Origin: Bedellia somnulentella
Taxonomy: Eukaryota; Arthropoda; Insecta; Lepidoptera; Bedelliidae
NCBI GenBank assembly: GCA_963576735.1
Contig: OY755173.1
Span: 20,616,873-20,680,872 of the forward strand
Reading direction: 5' to 3'
DNA: 64,000 nucleotides
The notes under the pieces were generated by a model. That model ran no database searches, had not been told where the DNA came from, and was given only the letters and a program-made list of their open reading frames with translations. A program made the position numbers and the translations under genes. How positions within the stretch are numbered: position 1 is the stretch's first letter; every line of letters starts with the position of its first letter. This document shows, one piece after another, positions 34,526 through 46,400 of the stretch.

Positions 34526-34543
34526 GTGTATGTCCCCATACAC
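34526..34543 (-). other. Conserved hairpin next to the 3' LTR of LTR-B
   Basis: Minus strand GTGTATGGGGACATACAC, 7-bp stem; counterpart of 26490-26507. Both are followed toward the LTR by TCAGGA and CGAG. Confidence 0.7.
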
Positions 34544-34559
34544 AAGCCAGGCGGCAACC

Positions 34560-35744
34560 CTATACTCGGTTATCAGCTTTACAAAATTTTGGTAAATTTT
34601 AGTTTGCTTACTACAACAAAACATGTCAAAAATAAAAACTATTCAATTAGACAAAACATAACAAATGCAGATTCCATAAGTAATAAAACATAACAAAAAT
34701 AAAACGTAAAAGGACTAAAGAATTTACAATTTGACATAATACGAGTAGTTAATATGATAAGAGTATTTATTTCGATTTTTTTCAATGTTACATTTCAAAA
34801 TATTAAATAATTTGTCAACAAAAATTTGCTTCAATGAAACTAAAGTCTATAAATATTTAAAAGGAAATAATGATACAAAACTACTATACAATTTATTTAT
34901 ACATATTATATTGTGTTTATTCATTAAACAATATTCTTATATAACTATCTTATATAACTCAATATATAACTTACATCTATTTACATACACAATTAATAAA
35001 TACGATTTAATGATCAAAACAATGTTGTCCAGTAGTTAGATTAAGTAAATCAATGGAAAAAAAACAATTTAAATTCAATTATCTCATTCTCCTATCTCAT
35101 ATATAACATCTATCTTTAAAGAAAACTATACCTTTTTTTTTTGTTGTTTATTTTCGTTTATATTACCACGTACTTTTAATTTGGCCATAATAATTTGTGA
35201 ATTGTTTGTATTTTGTCATAGGTGTGCCCTTAGGCAATGAATAAATACTATCTTTCTTTCTTCCTTTCTATATTTTTTTTAAAAAACTAGAGGTGAATCT
35301 ATCAGTCACTTAATTTGGAATAGTTATTTCTTGTTATATTTTTGCTATTTGTTATCTTGGGGCATATCAACTACTTTGTACAAGGGAACATTTTCTTGTT
35401 TGAGATAGAAAGCTGTTCTGCTTCTGGACTCTCTAATCAACTAATTCATTGAAATTATTACTCTACATTCTTTTATAAACTACTAAATCAAATGGCGAGT
35501 CAATCAGTGCTAACCAAACACTTGTCGCACTTATTTATATTTTACAAGTTAATGCGAATCAATTATTGCGCGCTCTAATCCACAAGTTTAAATATATAGG
35601 GATCAATAAATATATACGTCCGTAGGTATATAACACAAATCAAGTTAAGCACCAAAAGTAAGTTCCACCTAATGACTATATAACCTATGGGATACAAACT
35701 CAACGAAATATTTAACATGATTTAATACACATATAAATAACATC
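34560..35744. other. LTR-B interior, 3' part: AT-rich with a LINE 3' end
   Basis: About 35110-35272 (+) ends in gcaatgaataaatactatct and a TTTC-rich tail, like the LINE at 1-3475. The 84-codon ORF at 34785 is low-complexity and not supported. Confidence 0.4.
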
Positions 35745-35855
35745 CAAGACTATTACTAATTTATGCTCGTCACATAAATATTGTTCTCAGCGGGTATCGA
35801 ACCCGCAACCTCCGGACCGAGAAGCTAGTCATCTAACCATTCATCATTGCTCACT
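35745..35855 (-). repeat. tRNA-headed SINE fragment
   Basis: The minus strand reads gaatggttagatgactagct (A box-like), ggttgcgggttcgataccc (B box GGTTCGATACC), then ctgagaacaatatttatgtg as a body. A short copy of a tRNA-derived SINE different from SINE-T and SINE-P. Confidence 0.6.
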
Positions 35856-36215
35856 CTTTTATCCATAAATACAAGTAAATGCGAACGAATCATTCTCGCT
35901 ATTCTAACTTTAAGTATAAGTAAATACGAACCAATCATTTCTCGCTCTTTTATCTATAAGTACAAGTAAATACGAACCAATTATTCTCGCTCTTTTATCT
36001 ATAAGTACAAGTAAATACGAACCAATTATTCTCGCTATTTTATCTTTAAGTACAAGTTAATACGAACCAATCATTTCTCGCTCTTTTATCTATAAGTACA
36101 AGTAAATACGAACCAATCATTTCTCGCTCTTTTATCTATAAGTACAAGTAAATACGAACCAATTATTCTCGCTCTTTTATCTATAAGTACAAGTTAATAC
36201 GAACCAATTATTTCT
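35856..36215. repeat. Tandem array 1 in LTR-B, ~47-bp unit
   Basis: About seven to eight imperfect units of ctcgctcttttatctataag, tacaagtaaatacgaaccaa and tcattt. Each carries CGAACCAAT(T/C)ATT(T)CTCGC. Confidence 0.9.
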
Positions 36216-36485
36216 TGCAAACTTACGGCATTTTCTTTCGGGAGGAGAACCGTGAACCAATCGATTCTCACGTTGTACTGTATATTCTTTTCGCAGATTA
36301 AACGCCAACCAATCAATTCTGACGTGTAACTGCATCATCTTTCGGCAAATGAAACGCGAACCAATCAATTCTCACGTTTCATTGCATATTCTTTCGACAG
36401 ATTAAACGCCAACCAATCAATTCTGACGTTTAACTGTATCATCTTTTGGCAGATGAAACGCGAACCAATCAATTCTCACGTTTCA
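36216..36485. repeat. Tandem array 2 in LTR-B, ~59-bp unit in alternating pairs
   Basis: Units alternate between gaaccaatcaattctcacgt ... gcatattctttcg and caaccaatcaattctgacgt ... gtatcatctttt. The same GAACCAAT..ATTCTC core as array 1 and as the LTR-A array. Confidence 0.88.
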
Positions 36486-39400
36486 CCTGAAACATAAAAA
36501 AAAACATCTGTACATAACTTTTTAGTCTGAGTCAGTTTTGTAATCAAGATCTGATTCCATATCCTCAATTGTAATACGGCTATGTGAACCTAAGGGAACA
36601 TTCTATCAGCAGGGGCCACTATATTAGTTTGTAATAATGGAATTAATGAATAAAAGATATCTTATACCTATATTGTCCCATTACTTGGATCATTATGAAA
36701 TTGCCCAACATATTGCGTGTTGGAAGAAGATTCTTTGCTCTTTTTATTATTGTTAAATGATTCATGCCCTTCGCTTTCGGTCGTAATTCAGTTTATCAAC
36801 GTCAGTAAGTAATTTAATTTAACCAGGAACAAACTGAGAATAGTGAAATTGTATTTTTCCCGTGGCATTTCAGACTCGACACAACATTTTAAGATATGCT
36901 CAATTCCTTTATCATAATAGTAAAACAACTTCCTCTATCAATTTCTCGTTCTGTGTATTTGTGTTTCTTATGGGTTTTATAAAACCTAAATTTATAAATG
37001 CATCAATTACTACCTAAAGATATGAATTACACTTTTTTGATCTGACCGACATGATCGATATGCACAATGTGTACTGGTAGTCCTACTAATACTAAGTTCT
37101 TAATCACCTATTGCAGCGTGTGAAGCAAATCATCACTACTTATATTCGTTACATATATTTTCTTTACTATTTATTTATATCTTTATTTTCTTACTTGGGA
37201 AAATCTAATCACTTTTTACCCAACAAATATACCCAAATTTTCCCCAAATATTGCATTTCTGCTAATGTTTCTAGTTATCTATATTTACTCGCATAAAAAC
37301 TCCTGTCATAATTATATCAAGAATACTGTTCTATGTATACAATCATAACAAGTACAAGTATAAATTTTATTGGAACACCTAATCGTGGCAAAAGCTTACT
37401 TCGTATATTTGATTTAAAGGAAATTAATGGTGGTAAAGTTTTATATTACCTTAAGAATATAACGCCAAATAAATTTCATTTAACGTGACAAATCATTATG
37501 CCCAAAGTGTATCACTTGAGATAAAAGTTTAAGCCATACAAAGTTTAAACAAACAAGTGTTATGACAAAATAAATTAAGATTATATTTATTAAGCGATTA
37601 AAAGTGCTCCTGTTTCTAATTCCTATTAATTGTAGTATCCTTCTTCAGGAGAAGTTTGTTGACTGCATAGATATATAATTACGAAGATTGGAATTAAGTA
37701 ACAAACGTCATAGTATAAAAATCAAAAGAATACAGGACCTCTCATGGACGCGATAACGGCCTACAACGGTTTTGACATCATAAATGTACGAAAATAATTG
37801 TCTTATTTTGCTTTTTGTGATAAAGTTATTAATAATTAATAGTACATAATCTAAATGTAATACAAATTCTCTTGCAAACATGGAATTTTTGTAGCTATTC
37901 AAGTCTAAATCAAGACTGTGATATTAATCGGTCTATATGCTTTATTTTAGATCTTTAACAAAAGTTTTCAATGCAAATATCTGATATAAATATCTTTTAT
38001 CATCTTTATATTACAATTACTGTAAACTTTACAAATTGGCGAAAATAACAAATACGTGAATTTTTATCAATGTTAATGGGGCTAATACAGAATCCGCCAT
38101 ACTAATGTCACGCACCCATTCATTTACGCACACCGTTGTACTTCTTCTTGGTCTCGCCTGTCGTCTTGGTATTGCCAATCTATATACGTAAGTATAGCAT
38201 ACTAAAACTATGGTCTAAAATGTGTCTGATTAAGTATGCAACCCTGTTTTGGCATCGCGATCATAAATAGCTAATATAGGACGATGCTCACGAATCCAGC
38301 GCCATGGGCAATATGAATATAGAATAAAAGTGTTAAAGGTGCAGCTAAACAAATTCATTTTTTTTATTGACGCAATATTCTAACATAGGTAGTCAATTCT
38401 AAAATTTACCAAACGTTATAAAAAATTGTAACCGCTTGTATTTTGTTATCTCCCAGGCGTATTACTAAATAACTGATTTCAAAGCAGAGATAATCGATAT
38501 TAGATCAGTTGTTTTTCTTTATATAATTTATTATCAGATAAGTCTTCTTCATGTGTTCCATAACCTCAATCAATCTTTTAAACATCGGGACACACCCTCA
38601 CAGTAGATGAGAACAGCATCAATATAAGCCGTAGCTTTAGGTAAACGTGATTAAGTGCTCAGTGCTCTGCTATTGGCACTTCGTTACCAAACTGCCAGAT
38701 CCAAGGTTACCGAACGAGACTGTCCTGACAACTTACTTTCATCTCCTATGACAGGCATAAGATACATTTCCTTTAACGAAACTAACTTCAACATTCTATA
38801 TTTAACTCACATTCCAATAGTGTTATCTTTTTTTTTTTTATCTGTGCACCCTAAGTTCTAGAGTTTATTTGCAAAACAATGACTACACTGGTTTAACCCT
38901 AACGGATACTAGATGACCTTCTTTAGCAGAACATCATAAACATCAGCCTCCATGGGTAAGTAAAGCATGTTTTTTTTTTTAAATAATAGTAAACCTATAT
39001 TTGTTCCTTTTGAACAGTTCTTCTAGAACTTGACCATAGTTTTGAGCGCAAGGAAAGGATTCTGAAATATGGTGAGTAAATGGGCATGTATGAAAATATT
39101 AATCTATGTAAACGAAGCTAGAGAGAGATCTGTCAGGATCGTAAAAAGTGGCGACTGAAAGGTTCTGCCCACTCCAATGGGAATCAATGGTGTGAGTGTA
39201 TGTTTGAATATAATAAGGCATATAATAACAAATGTTGCCATTCTTCCCAAGTGTGTAAATATTACATAAATAAATATACAAAATCCTGGCCAAGATCTGC
39301 TGTTTTGCCATAGCCAAATGCATGGTAGTTTTATTTTCACAGCCGCAAAACCGTAGCGTATTTATTAACTCTACATAGCCAACTTGCTGATTTTTGCAGA

Positions 39401-39540
39401 ACGATCATAATCATGTAGGTATATATTTTAAATGTTACGTTTTTGTGGTTACTGTTGAGGTTAATAACTGGGACTAATATCATGTATAACAGTATTGACT
39501 TTGACCACATAGTTTATAAAGAAAGGAGTACTTAACTTTG
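36486..39540. other. LTR-B interior, middle part: no gene seen
   Basis: AT-rich throughout. One LINE-C copy lies at 39083-39210 (listed separately). Short ORFs have no recognisable domain. Confidence 0.4.
39083..39210 (+). repeat. LINE-C tail
   Basis: catgtatgaaaatatt, aatctatgtaaacgaagcta, gatctgtcaggatcgt, ctgcccactccaatggga and gtgtgagtgtatgtttg in family order. Confidence 0.8.
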
Positions 39541-39880
39541 TTTTTGCTGGCCGTCATCGGCGGCGGCAAGGTGCGCGCTGATTATGAGCGCAAATCGTTA
39601 GCTCATTTCGTGATCTAGCTGCACTTCCACTTCAAGGGTTTGTGACCGTTCTATTGACATTGTATCTCAAGCTTCCTATCAATCAAATATCTCTCATGTT
39701 GCTGGATCTCGACTTCATGCGGCACTACGATGCGTACCGTTAGATCATCGTCTGTAGCGAGCCTAGTAGCGTTCTGGTGTTGGTTATCTCTGTTTGCATC
39801 ACCCGCCACAACCTGAAAAGTCTCGGAACTCGAGACAACATGACAGTATTAGAACAAACTCAAGAATGGATTGGCTTAGC
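39541..39880 (-). other. GC-richer patch of LTR-B with a decayed open frame
   Basis: The minus strand has an open run of about 60 codons without a start (ETFQVVAGDANRDNQ...VVPHEVEIQQHERYLI). After a frame change it continues as TLEVEVQLDHEMS. It could be gag debris, since it lies about 1.7 kb inside the 5' LTR. No motif supports this. Confidence 0.3.
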
Positions 39881-41507
39881 ACAACTTAATTATTTAATGA
39901 CTTTTTTTTTTTTTACTATACTCATATACCTAAGTTAATTATTAATTGCATCTGATTTAATATTTTGTCTATCATATATTGATAATATTTTATTATCTAT
40001 TTTTGTGTTTTAAATATTCAGAATAAATCAAGCAAAGTTCACGAAATTATCTGTAACCTAACAACTTTTTAAATATTATGTTTATGTTCTCAATAAGAAT
40101 TACAATGATAGTCCTATCACTTTAAGTAATCTCTTCCTGACTTGCATGATGATGTCCGAAAATTATTAGTGATGATGGGTAGATGCAATGGAGTAACAAG
40201 TATTTGGAATCATAATCATTGGTTAAAATTCCATTACCAATAATTAAACAATTCTTATCTTAGTGCCGATGTCATGCGAAGTAACACGCGGGCGCCCTCG
40301 TTCGCGCCGCGGCATTTTCTAGAGGTCTGGTAATAGTGTTAATGCATTCGAATCGTGACACGACCCGACCCGACAGTAAAAAATATTTACAAACATATTA
40401 AAATAGATTTTAGCAAATGGCATAGCAATAGCATGCCTCATCCTGAATCTCATAAATTTGCATGCTAATTAAATTATTGAAAAAATAGCATTCGTTAAAA
40501 TTTCTGGGTAGATGTACAACCAAAACACAAAAATATAAAAGTAATTATGTTTGGCTGCTAAAGAAACAAAACTAAACTAATTACCGAGTAACAGCTATAT
40601 GACATCGATACTTTTAATCAAATATGTTCTATACTGTTGACACTCGTTTTCTTCAGTTCTGACTACCTCTTTTATGTGGTTTAATCCGAAGATTTGCACT
40701 TTTGAAATATATTCCCTGTAACTACAATCGCAGACTACTGCTATTCTAGTTATTATTAACTTTCCATACATATCGTCAAAACATAAATATTTGAATTTGA
40801 CAAAACACGTTATAACTCGAGAACCGTAACTCCAATTGCAAAAATAATCATTTTTTTCACCCCCCTATACAATACCCCGTGGCTCCTGAAGTGGATTTTA
40901 CATAGGCCCTTAGGGTCAAGGTCAAAATTTTTATTCAAATTTACTCCATGGACGACATATTTAACTTCGGGTGTAAAAATCGTACTATTGACAATTCAAC
41001 TCACGCGTTGGTAGAAAATCATTCTTATGTACGTTACAAATAAAAAAACATTTTCCAAAAACAATGTGGAACGCCAAACAATATACTTCGTTTAGCTTAT
41101 AGACATTGTATAAGTCAAGTGGAAAAGGATAGAAAAATATAACAGAAACTTAAATAAAATGGCGGAGGACCTGGTTCTAGGAAAATATATCAATACACAT
41201 TGGTTATGTGAATTTTCTAATCTTAATAAAAAGAGATTTATTCTACAGCAAACGACAGTGACTATTTTCGTAAATTATCTTATCTCGATGGCAGGTCTAG
41301 CTAGATTATTCTTACTACACAACACAACACACCACACGAAACGTTACTAAAGAACCGTTATGCTAGGATACGAACTCATATGACTAGGACTTTTCTAAAT
41401 GTAACACGTGGTAATAAAATCTTTCTGAATTATTTTCTTTTTCCATTTCAAGAACCAGTAACATACATGGTATACAGTAAAATTAATTGTGGGTACTTAC
41501 GTTTATC
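39881..41507. other. LTR-B interior, 5' part: no gene seen
   Basis: Mostly AT-rich. 40270-40375 is a short GC-rich patch (gcgggcgccctcgttcgcgc). The ORF at 41159-41350 has no recognisable features. Confidence 0.4.
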
Positions 41508-41519
41508 GCACTTCTGAAT
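41508..41519 (-). promoter_or_regulatory. Putative primer-binding site of LTR-B
   Basis: The minus strand reads ATTCAGAAGTGC immediately inside the 5' LTR. The same ATTCAGAAGTG directly follows the LTR-A 5' LTR (33662-33673). It does not begin with TGG, so priming from an internal tRNA fragment is possible (inference). Confidence 0.5.
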
Positions 41520-41754
41520 TATAATAAAACTCAGCTGCAACTGTACTTATTATTTTATTTTCCAACAATACACTTGATCTCCCTTACAGTCTACATCTTC
41601 CTTCTACAACCGATTGAATGTGAATGATCGCCGATAACCGAATGAACTGTCTTTTATAACAAAACTACGCAGTGTTGCCAGTTATTACTGACAAATTAAA
41701 CCGATGGCATCAATGAAATACAATTTTAGTCTAGTTCAGCTACAAAACCCTACA
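41520..41754 (-). repeat. LTR-B 5' LTR
   Basis: Same 235 bp as 34272-34506 by eye. The right flank is the target duplication ctac and the last bases (acagc) of the split SINE-A. Confidence 0.9.
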
Positions 41755-41763
41755 CTACACAGC
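41755..41763 (-). repeat. SINE-A copy split in three: 5' terminal bases
   Basis: ctacacagc, the final bases of the SINE-A 5' end, resume here after LTR-B (34268-34271 and 41755-41758 are the duplicated ctac). Confidence 0.75.
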
Positions 41764-42134
41764 ATTTTACACAGTTTTTTAAATGACAAGTATCATATTT
41801 ACCTACACACTACCATTTCTTTACATCACAATGAGTTAATTTATTTTGTAACTAACTATTAACCTATAACTACTAACCTACTACTTTTGTTGGAACTTCA
41901 AACTGAATCAGAACTTGAGGGTAGTAATTGATGGATGTTGCAAAGAGCTCGCCAGTTGGACCCTCCTGATTAATATAAGCGACTTGCCCTCAAGTGGTGA
42001 CCCATTACACTTTACTAATTTATGTAATTCCGTTTGAAATTAGGAGGCAATGTGATTAAGATTTCTTGAAAATATAGCAAGCAAATCATTAATATTAAAA
42101 TGGAAATAAAAGGAAGTATTTTGCGGGCAACATG
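41764..42134. other. Intergenic, no recognisable feature
   Basis: No ORF or repeat recognised. Confidence 0.5.
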
Positions 42135-42387
42135 GCCGTGTAGTGTCGGCTTAGAATAACACTACCCCATTTCTACCCGTGGGTGATCGTAAGAGGCGAC
42201 TAAGGGTATAGGGGCTTTTTAAGTGATTTTTGGGCGATGTGGTTGGAGACCCGTCACCAAAAACATTTATTATTACCATCTTTTCCCAATCAACTTCCAA
42301 AAGTGGCTGAGGAATTTTTCATTCTAAAGCTCTGGGAACCCCGTTCGGGATTTATAGCCGTGAGTATATGTATGTATGTATGTATGA
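42135..42387 (+). repeat. SINE-A copy (A2 type)
   Basis: gccgtgtagtgtcggcttag to a (tatg)n tail, with A2 variants gtgatcgtaagaggcg and atgtggttggagacccg. Confidence 0.9.
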
Positions 42388-42545
42388 TATCTAGATAAAA
42401 GGTCGCTGGTGCTAGCCATGCAGCAACTGTATTTTTAAAATTGTGAAAACTTGATATTTCAAAAGTTATTGAGTAATGCTTTGTACCAACTATTTTTAAT
42501 AATAAAAAACATATTATCGGGGCCTGCATAGACATACGTTTAAAA

Positions 42546-42738
42546 CATAGACATATACTCACGGCCATAAATCCTAAAAGGATAGGAGAGAAGATGGTAG
42601 AAATAAAGTATCGTTTGTGATGCGTTTCCAAATGCATCACCTAAAAACTACTCTAAAAAGCCCCACCCCCTTAGTCGCCTCTTACGACACCCGTGGGTAG
42701 AAAGGGGTAGTGACATTCTAAGCTGGCACTACAAGGCA
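42546..42738 (-). repeat. SINE-A copy (A3 type) with internal deletion
   Basis: catatactcacggccataaa joins ggataggagagaagatgg directly, losing the ccaaaagtggc segment. The right half has acgacacccgtgggtagaaa and gctggcactacaaggc. Confidence 0.85.
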
Positions 42739-42787
42739 TAGGTTTAAAAACATATCACATTCAAAAATAGTTTGACGCTTTATACTC

Positions 42788-43035
42788 ATACATACATACA
42801 TATACTCACGGCTATAATTCCCTAGAAGGGGTAGCTAGAGCCAAGGAATTAGAAATCCCTCAGCCACTTTTGGAAAGTTGAGTGGGGAAAAGATGGTATA
42901 ATAAAGGTTGTTGGTGATGGATCTCCAACCGCATCGCCCAAAAATCACTTAAAAGCCCCAATACCGTTAGTCGCCTCTTACGCACACCCACCGGTAGAAT
43001 CGGGGTAGCGCTGTTCTAAGCCGGCGCTACACAGC
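42788..43035 (-). repeat. SINE-A copy (A1 type)
   Basis: Complete: catacatacatatactcacg to aagccggcgctacacagc. Confidence 0.92.
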
Positions 43036-43081
43036 AAAATAGCAGCATAAAAACCATGGATTTTAATAAATTTTGATTTGA

Positions 43082-43330
43082 TGCTTAGAATAGAAACGAT
43101 CCTTATTCCCACGGCTGTTGTAAGAGGCAGTAGCAAGTTTTTGGGCTATTTAAGAGATTTGGGTGATTAGGCTGGAGAACCATCACCAAGCTTGTTTTAA
43201 TTTACTATCTTTTCCCACTTATCTTCGGAAAAGTGGCTCAGAAATATACTATTCTAAAGCTCTGGCAACCCCTTTTTGATGTATATAGGCGTAAGTTTAC
43301 GTTTGTTTGTATTGTTGTTTGTTTGTTGTA
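43082..43330 (+). repeat. Diverged SINE-A copy
   Basis: cttagaatagaaacgatcc, gttgtaagaggcagtag, gctggagaaccatcacca, aaaagtggctcagaaat and ctctggcaacccctt in order. The tail is tttgtttgta-like. Confidence 0.7.
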
Positions 43331-43599
43331 GTTTTGAGGTCAGTGATCTATATTCTCTTGAAGTAAGATAAGTTAACCTATTTTCCTATATGTGCCTAAT
43401 ATTGAAAATATCAATACAAAAATTGTACTTGTAGCTTGCTACCTAGCCTATTCTAATATGTATTTGATGTTTTGATGCATTGCTGTGGGTTATGAATAAA
43501 TAATTTTTATTTATTTATTAATAAGCGATAATCTCAGCTCGATTTGTGCGATTGAATTGTCAGCAGAAGCTATTAAATAAATGAATACGGACATATTAT
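43331..43599. other. Possible LINE 3' end
   Basis: About 43420-43520 ends in gttatgaataaataattttt and an attt repeat. No coding part. Confidence 0.3.
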
Positions 43600-43662
43600 A
43601 CACAGAACCGCAACCTTCGGCCCGAGAAACTAAGTCACCTATCCACTCGGCCACCGACGCCG
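43600..43662 (-). repeat. tRNA-like SINE head fragment
   Basis: The minus strand reads cggtggccgagtggataggt (A box) and cgggccgaaggttgcggttc (degraded B box). Only the head remains; the anticodon arm is not tRNA-like. Confidence 0.5.
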
Positions 43663-45116
43663 TACGATACGTATTTTTAGTCATTTATAAATATTTTAAA
43701 GTCAAAGTTACTTCTGTTTGTAATTTTCTTATAAATATTTCTCTTGAAACTCTTAATACCACGTCTCGCGTCCGTTTGTTATTATTGCAGTTGCCTAATT
43801 TATAATATAAATCTAAAAATCTATAAACACTACTTATAAATGAAAAAAAAACAGGAAATTCATCGCTCTCGCAGTACGGAATCGAGGCTAAAATACTAGT
43901 GGCATTTCCTCTTTGAATAGCCAAACCAATTCGTTGCTCAAGGTGCCAGCCCTAGGATCACCACTGATACTTAATTAATACATCAATATACGATTACTCT
44001 ATAATACTTTGTATTTAAACCATTAATTAACCCTATTGACCAACCGACAAAAACTCTAAATAGAAATGTCGAAATCAATCGAGTAAATTTCTAAAACGCA
44101 AACATTAGTAGAGTGACGGGGAGCTCGATTAATCACGTCATTGTTTCGGCGGACGAGGGTGACAACAAGTCACTGAGTGTTGTGGACTCGAGATCATACC
44201 CGGCTGATGTTCATAGGCCTGAAACCGGCTGTGCAGCATTGGATTGGCGATATTTAGGTGGCTATAAGATACGACTATAACAAAAATATAACTATGATTA
44301 ACAAAGAAAAAATTGTTGGAGGATACGAACAAATATTAGATTAAACTGTATTTTTTAATACTATTATTTTCATTTGAACAGTACGTACGGTTTGTTTATG
44401 GCCACAAAGCGTTTGTGTACATAGGGTTCTGGGCTGTACTGTTTGCAGTTGTAGCTTTTTTACATTAATAATGTGGTTTTACTATCATAAAATGACGTTA
44501 AATTATCAAATAGTTTATGCTTTCTTTACAGTGACGAAATTTTAAATCCTATAAAAATATATAAATTTTAATAAGATTAGTTTCTTATATATTCTTCACA
44601 ATTTCGAGGAACTGGGAATAATTTAAACCAGTACAGATTTTTCATCAAGGTAAGGAAAATTACGGTCGATAGCAAAGGTCACCATTGCTATCTTCTCCTT
44701 TCATAGCTTATCGTTCTGTGTAAATCCACCCTAGCCACAGTCGAAGTGAACAATCGCGAATGAATAGAGTAGGCACAAAGGACTAGAGTCCATTGTTGTT
44801 GACGAAGAGTGGTCACCCTAATTATACGTCTTGACTTGAGTGGGTGTTGAGTCGGCGCTGACAACGGACAGCACTTGCTTTGTCTTTCGACGAGATTTTG
44901 GTGTGCCATTGTTGGGTGGGAAACGCATATGTGCGAGTGCAATTATAAAAGAAACAGTTAAATGCGATCGGATTTGTTCGTGAAGGGTTATTATCGTGAA
45001 ATATTATTAATTTACGATTCTTACAATTAGTTATCATTGGTGTGAGCACAGAAAATCGTCCACCTCTTTGTATAATCGTTCGATGTGGGAAAACTTTCGA
45101 GCGCCTTATGAACGCT
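43663..45116. other. Intergenic, single-copy looking
   Basis: No repeats recognised. 44120-44230 and 44700-44940 are of more balanced composition but contain no convincing exon. Confidence 0.4.
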
Positions 45117-45250
45117 TACATACATACATACATATACTCACGCCATTATTTCCCATTGAGGTATGCAGAGACTACTGATCGCTACTTTGTACGATCCTGG
45201 CAAACCTCTCTAGCTTCGTTTACATCCATCAATCTTTTTGCATGTATGCT
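45117..45250 (-). repeat. LINE-C tail
   Basis: tacatacatatactcacgcc, attatttcccattgagg, tatgcagagactactgatcg, tacgatcctggcaaacctct and gcttcgtttacatccatcaa: minus-strand copy with intact 3' end. Confidence 0.82.
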
Positions 45251-46387
45251 CTTTTATTCTTCATACTTCTGACGCATACTTTATGAACGCTTATTTGAGC
45301 ATATTCTCAATTTGATTAAGATATATCTACATTTTAACAAAAGAACGACGTAAGAAAAGTGTCTCATTGCCCAGACCTGACACCAAACTCACAACTTTTG
45401 CATCCAAGGGAAGTCAATGAAATTTCAGTTTATTTATAAATTATTATTCTTACATTATCCATTTGCAATTATAGCAAACAGTATAATAGAATGTTTAACA
45501 TGGATTCCAAACTAGTGGTACAACACCCTTAATCCCCTCATCATCTTTTAATACCTGTTATATCATCCCGACAAAGTACTTGTTGTAAATACCAATAGAT
45601 CTATCAATAACAAGAAGTCTGTTCCAGGACCATTCAAAGGATTTGTAGTGCTAAGTATGGTCGAGCAATTGATGGGCTATCGAGCACATTATGCTCAGTC
45701 GGGACCATAATATTAAATCAAAGTGGATCTATCTGGCCACACCTGCACATCAGCGCCTGATTTATGAGTGGAGTCTACTGGAAGATGCTCAGGGGACAAT
45801 CGTATTGGTGATAGTTGTAGGTGATTAAAGCAAGAAGATTAGACCGATCATCGTTGAGGGGTATCAGAGAACAATAATTTTTATTTTATAGATATTATGT
45901 GGGAAACAACATTTTAATGTATGTAATGTTAAAATTATAGTAATTAGTATATGTAAAATTAAGTACTTTTCAAAAAGATAATTTCTTATTCCGAAACTGT
46001 GGTCAATGGTTTTTTAAGCATGCCCCAAAAAACGTTGGTAAGTACATATTTGTATTAGCTAATAATATCATGATTTTTCCTAAGCGCCTAAGAAAAGAAC
46101 TAATTTAATTATCAAAATTTTTTTTCTCCACTGTCTCGTTAACAGCGTGTATCACTATTTAAGTAATTTTATTCAAAAAGAATATGTGCATTTCCCGTGA
46201 CAAAAATATATCTCATACCATTTTGTATGATAATAATAAGTCTTCTTCAATTTCAATACTTTCATTCAAAGATCTGTTTATCATGATTCGAAAACACTCT
46301 GCTATCTTATATTGTATATTTCTTAGTTAAAATAAAATTAACGTAGTAGTGCTGTGCATACTCGCAAAACAAATATATTACGTAAAC
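45251..46387. other. Intergenic, no recognisable feature
   Basis: No supported ORF, RNA gene or repeat. 45640-45800 is compositionally balanced but unidentified. Confidence 0.45.
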
Positions 46388-46400
46388 AATAATGGATACT

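Larger units (their letters stand above)
34272..41754 (-). mobile_element. LTR-B: 7483-bp LTR retrotransposon, non-coding interior
   Basis: Two 235-bp LTRs (34272-34506 and 41520-41754) that look identical by eye, with 4-bp duplication ctac (34268-34271, 41755-41758). Minus orientation: the 5' LTR on the right is followed by ATTCAGAAGTG, and the hairpin GTGTATGGGGACATACAC lies 19 bp before the 3' LTR. The interior holds a tRNA-headed SINE piece, two tandem arrays and AT-rich filler, but no recognisable gag-pol. LTR sequence differs from LTR-A, yet the layout is the same. Identical LTRs imply a recent insertion, presumably with enzymes supplied in trans (inference). Confidence 0.88.

Noticed and set aside
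34785..35039. 84-codon ORF inside LTR-B as a gag remnant
   Set aside because: Composition is I/N/Y/L-rich as expected from AT-rich DNA and lacks any gag or zinc-knuckle motif.
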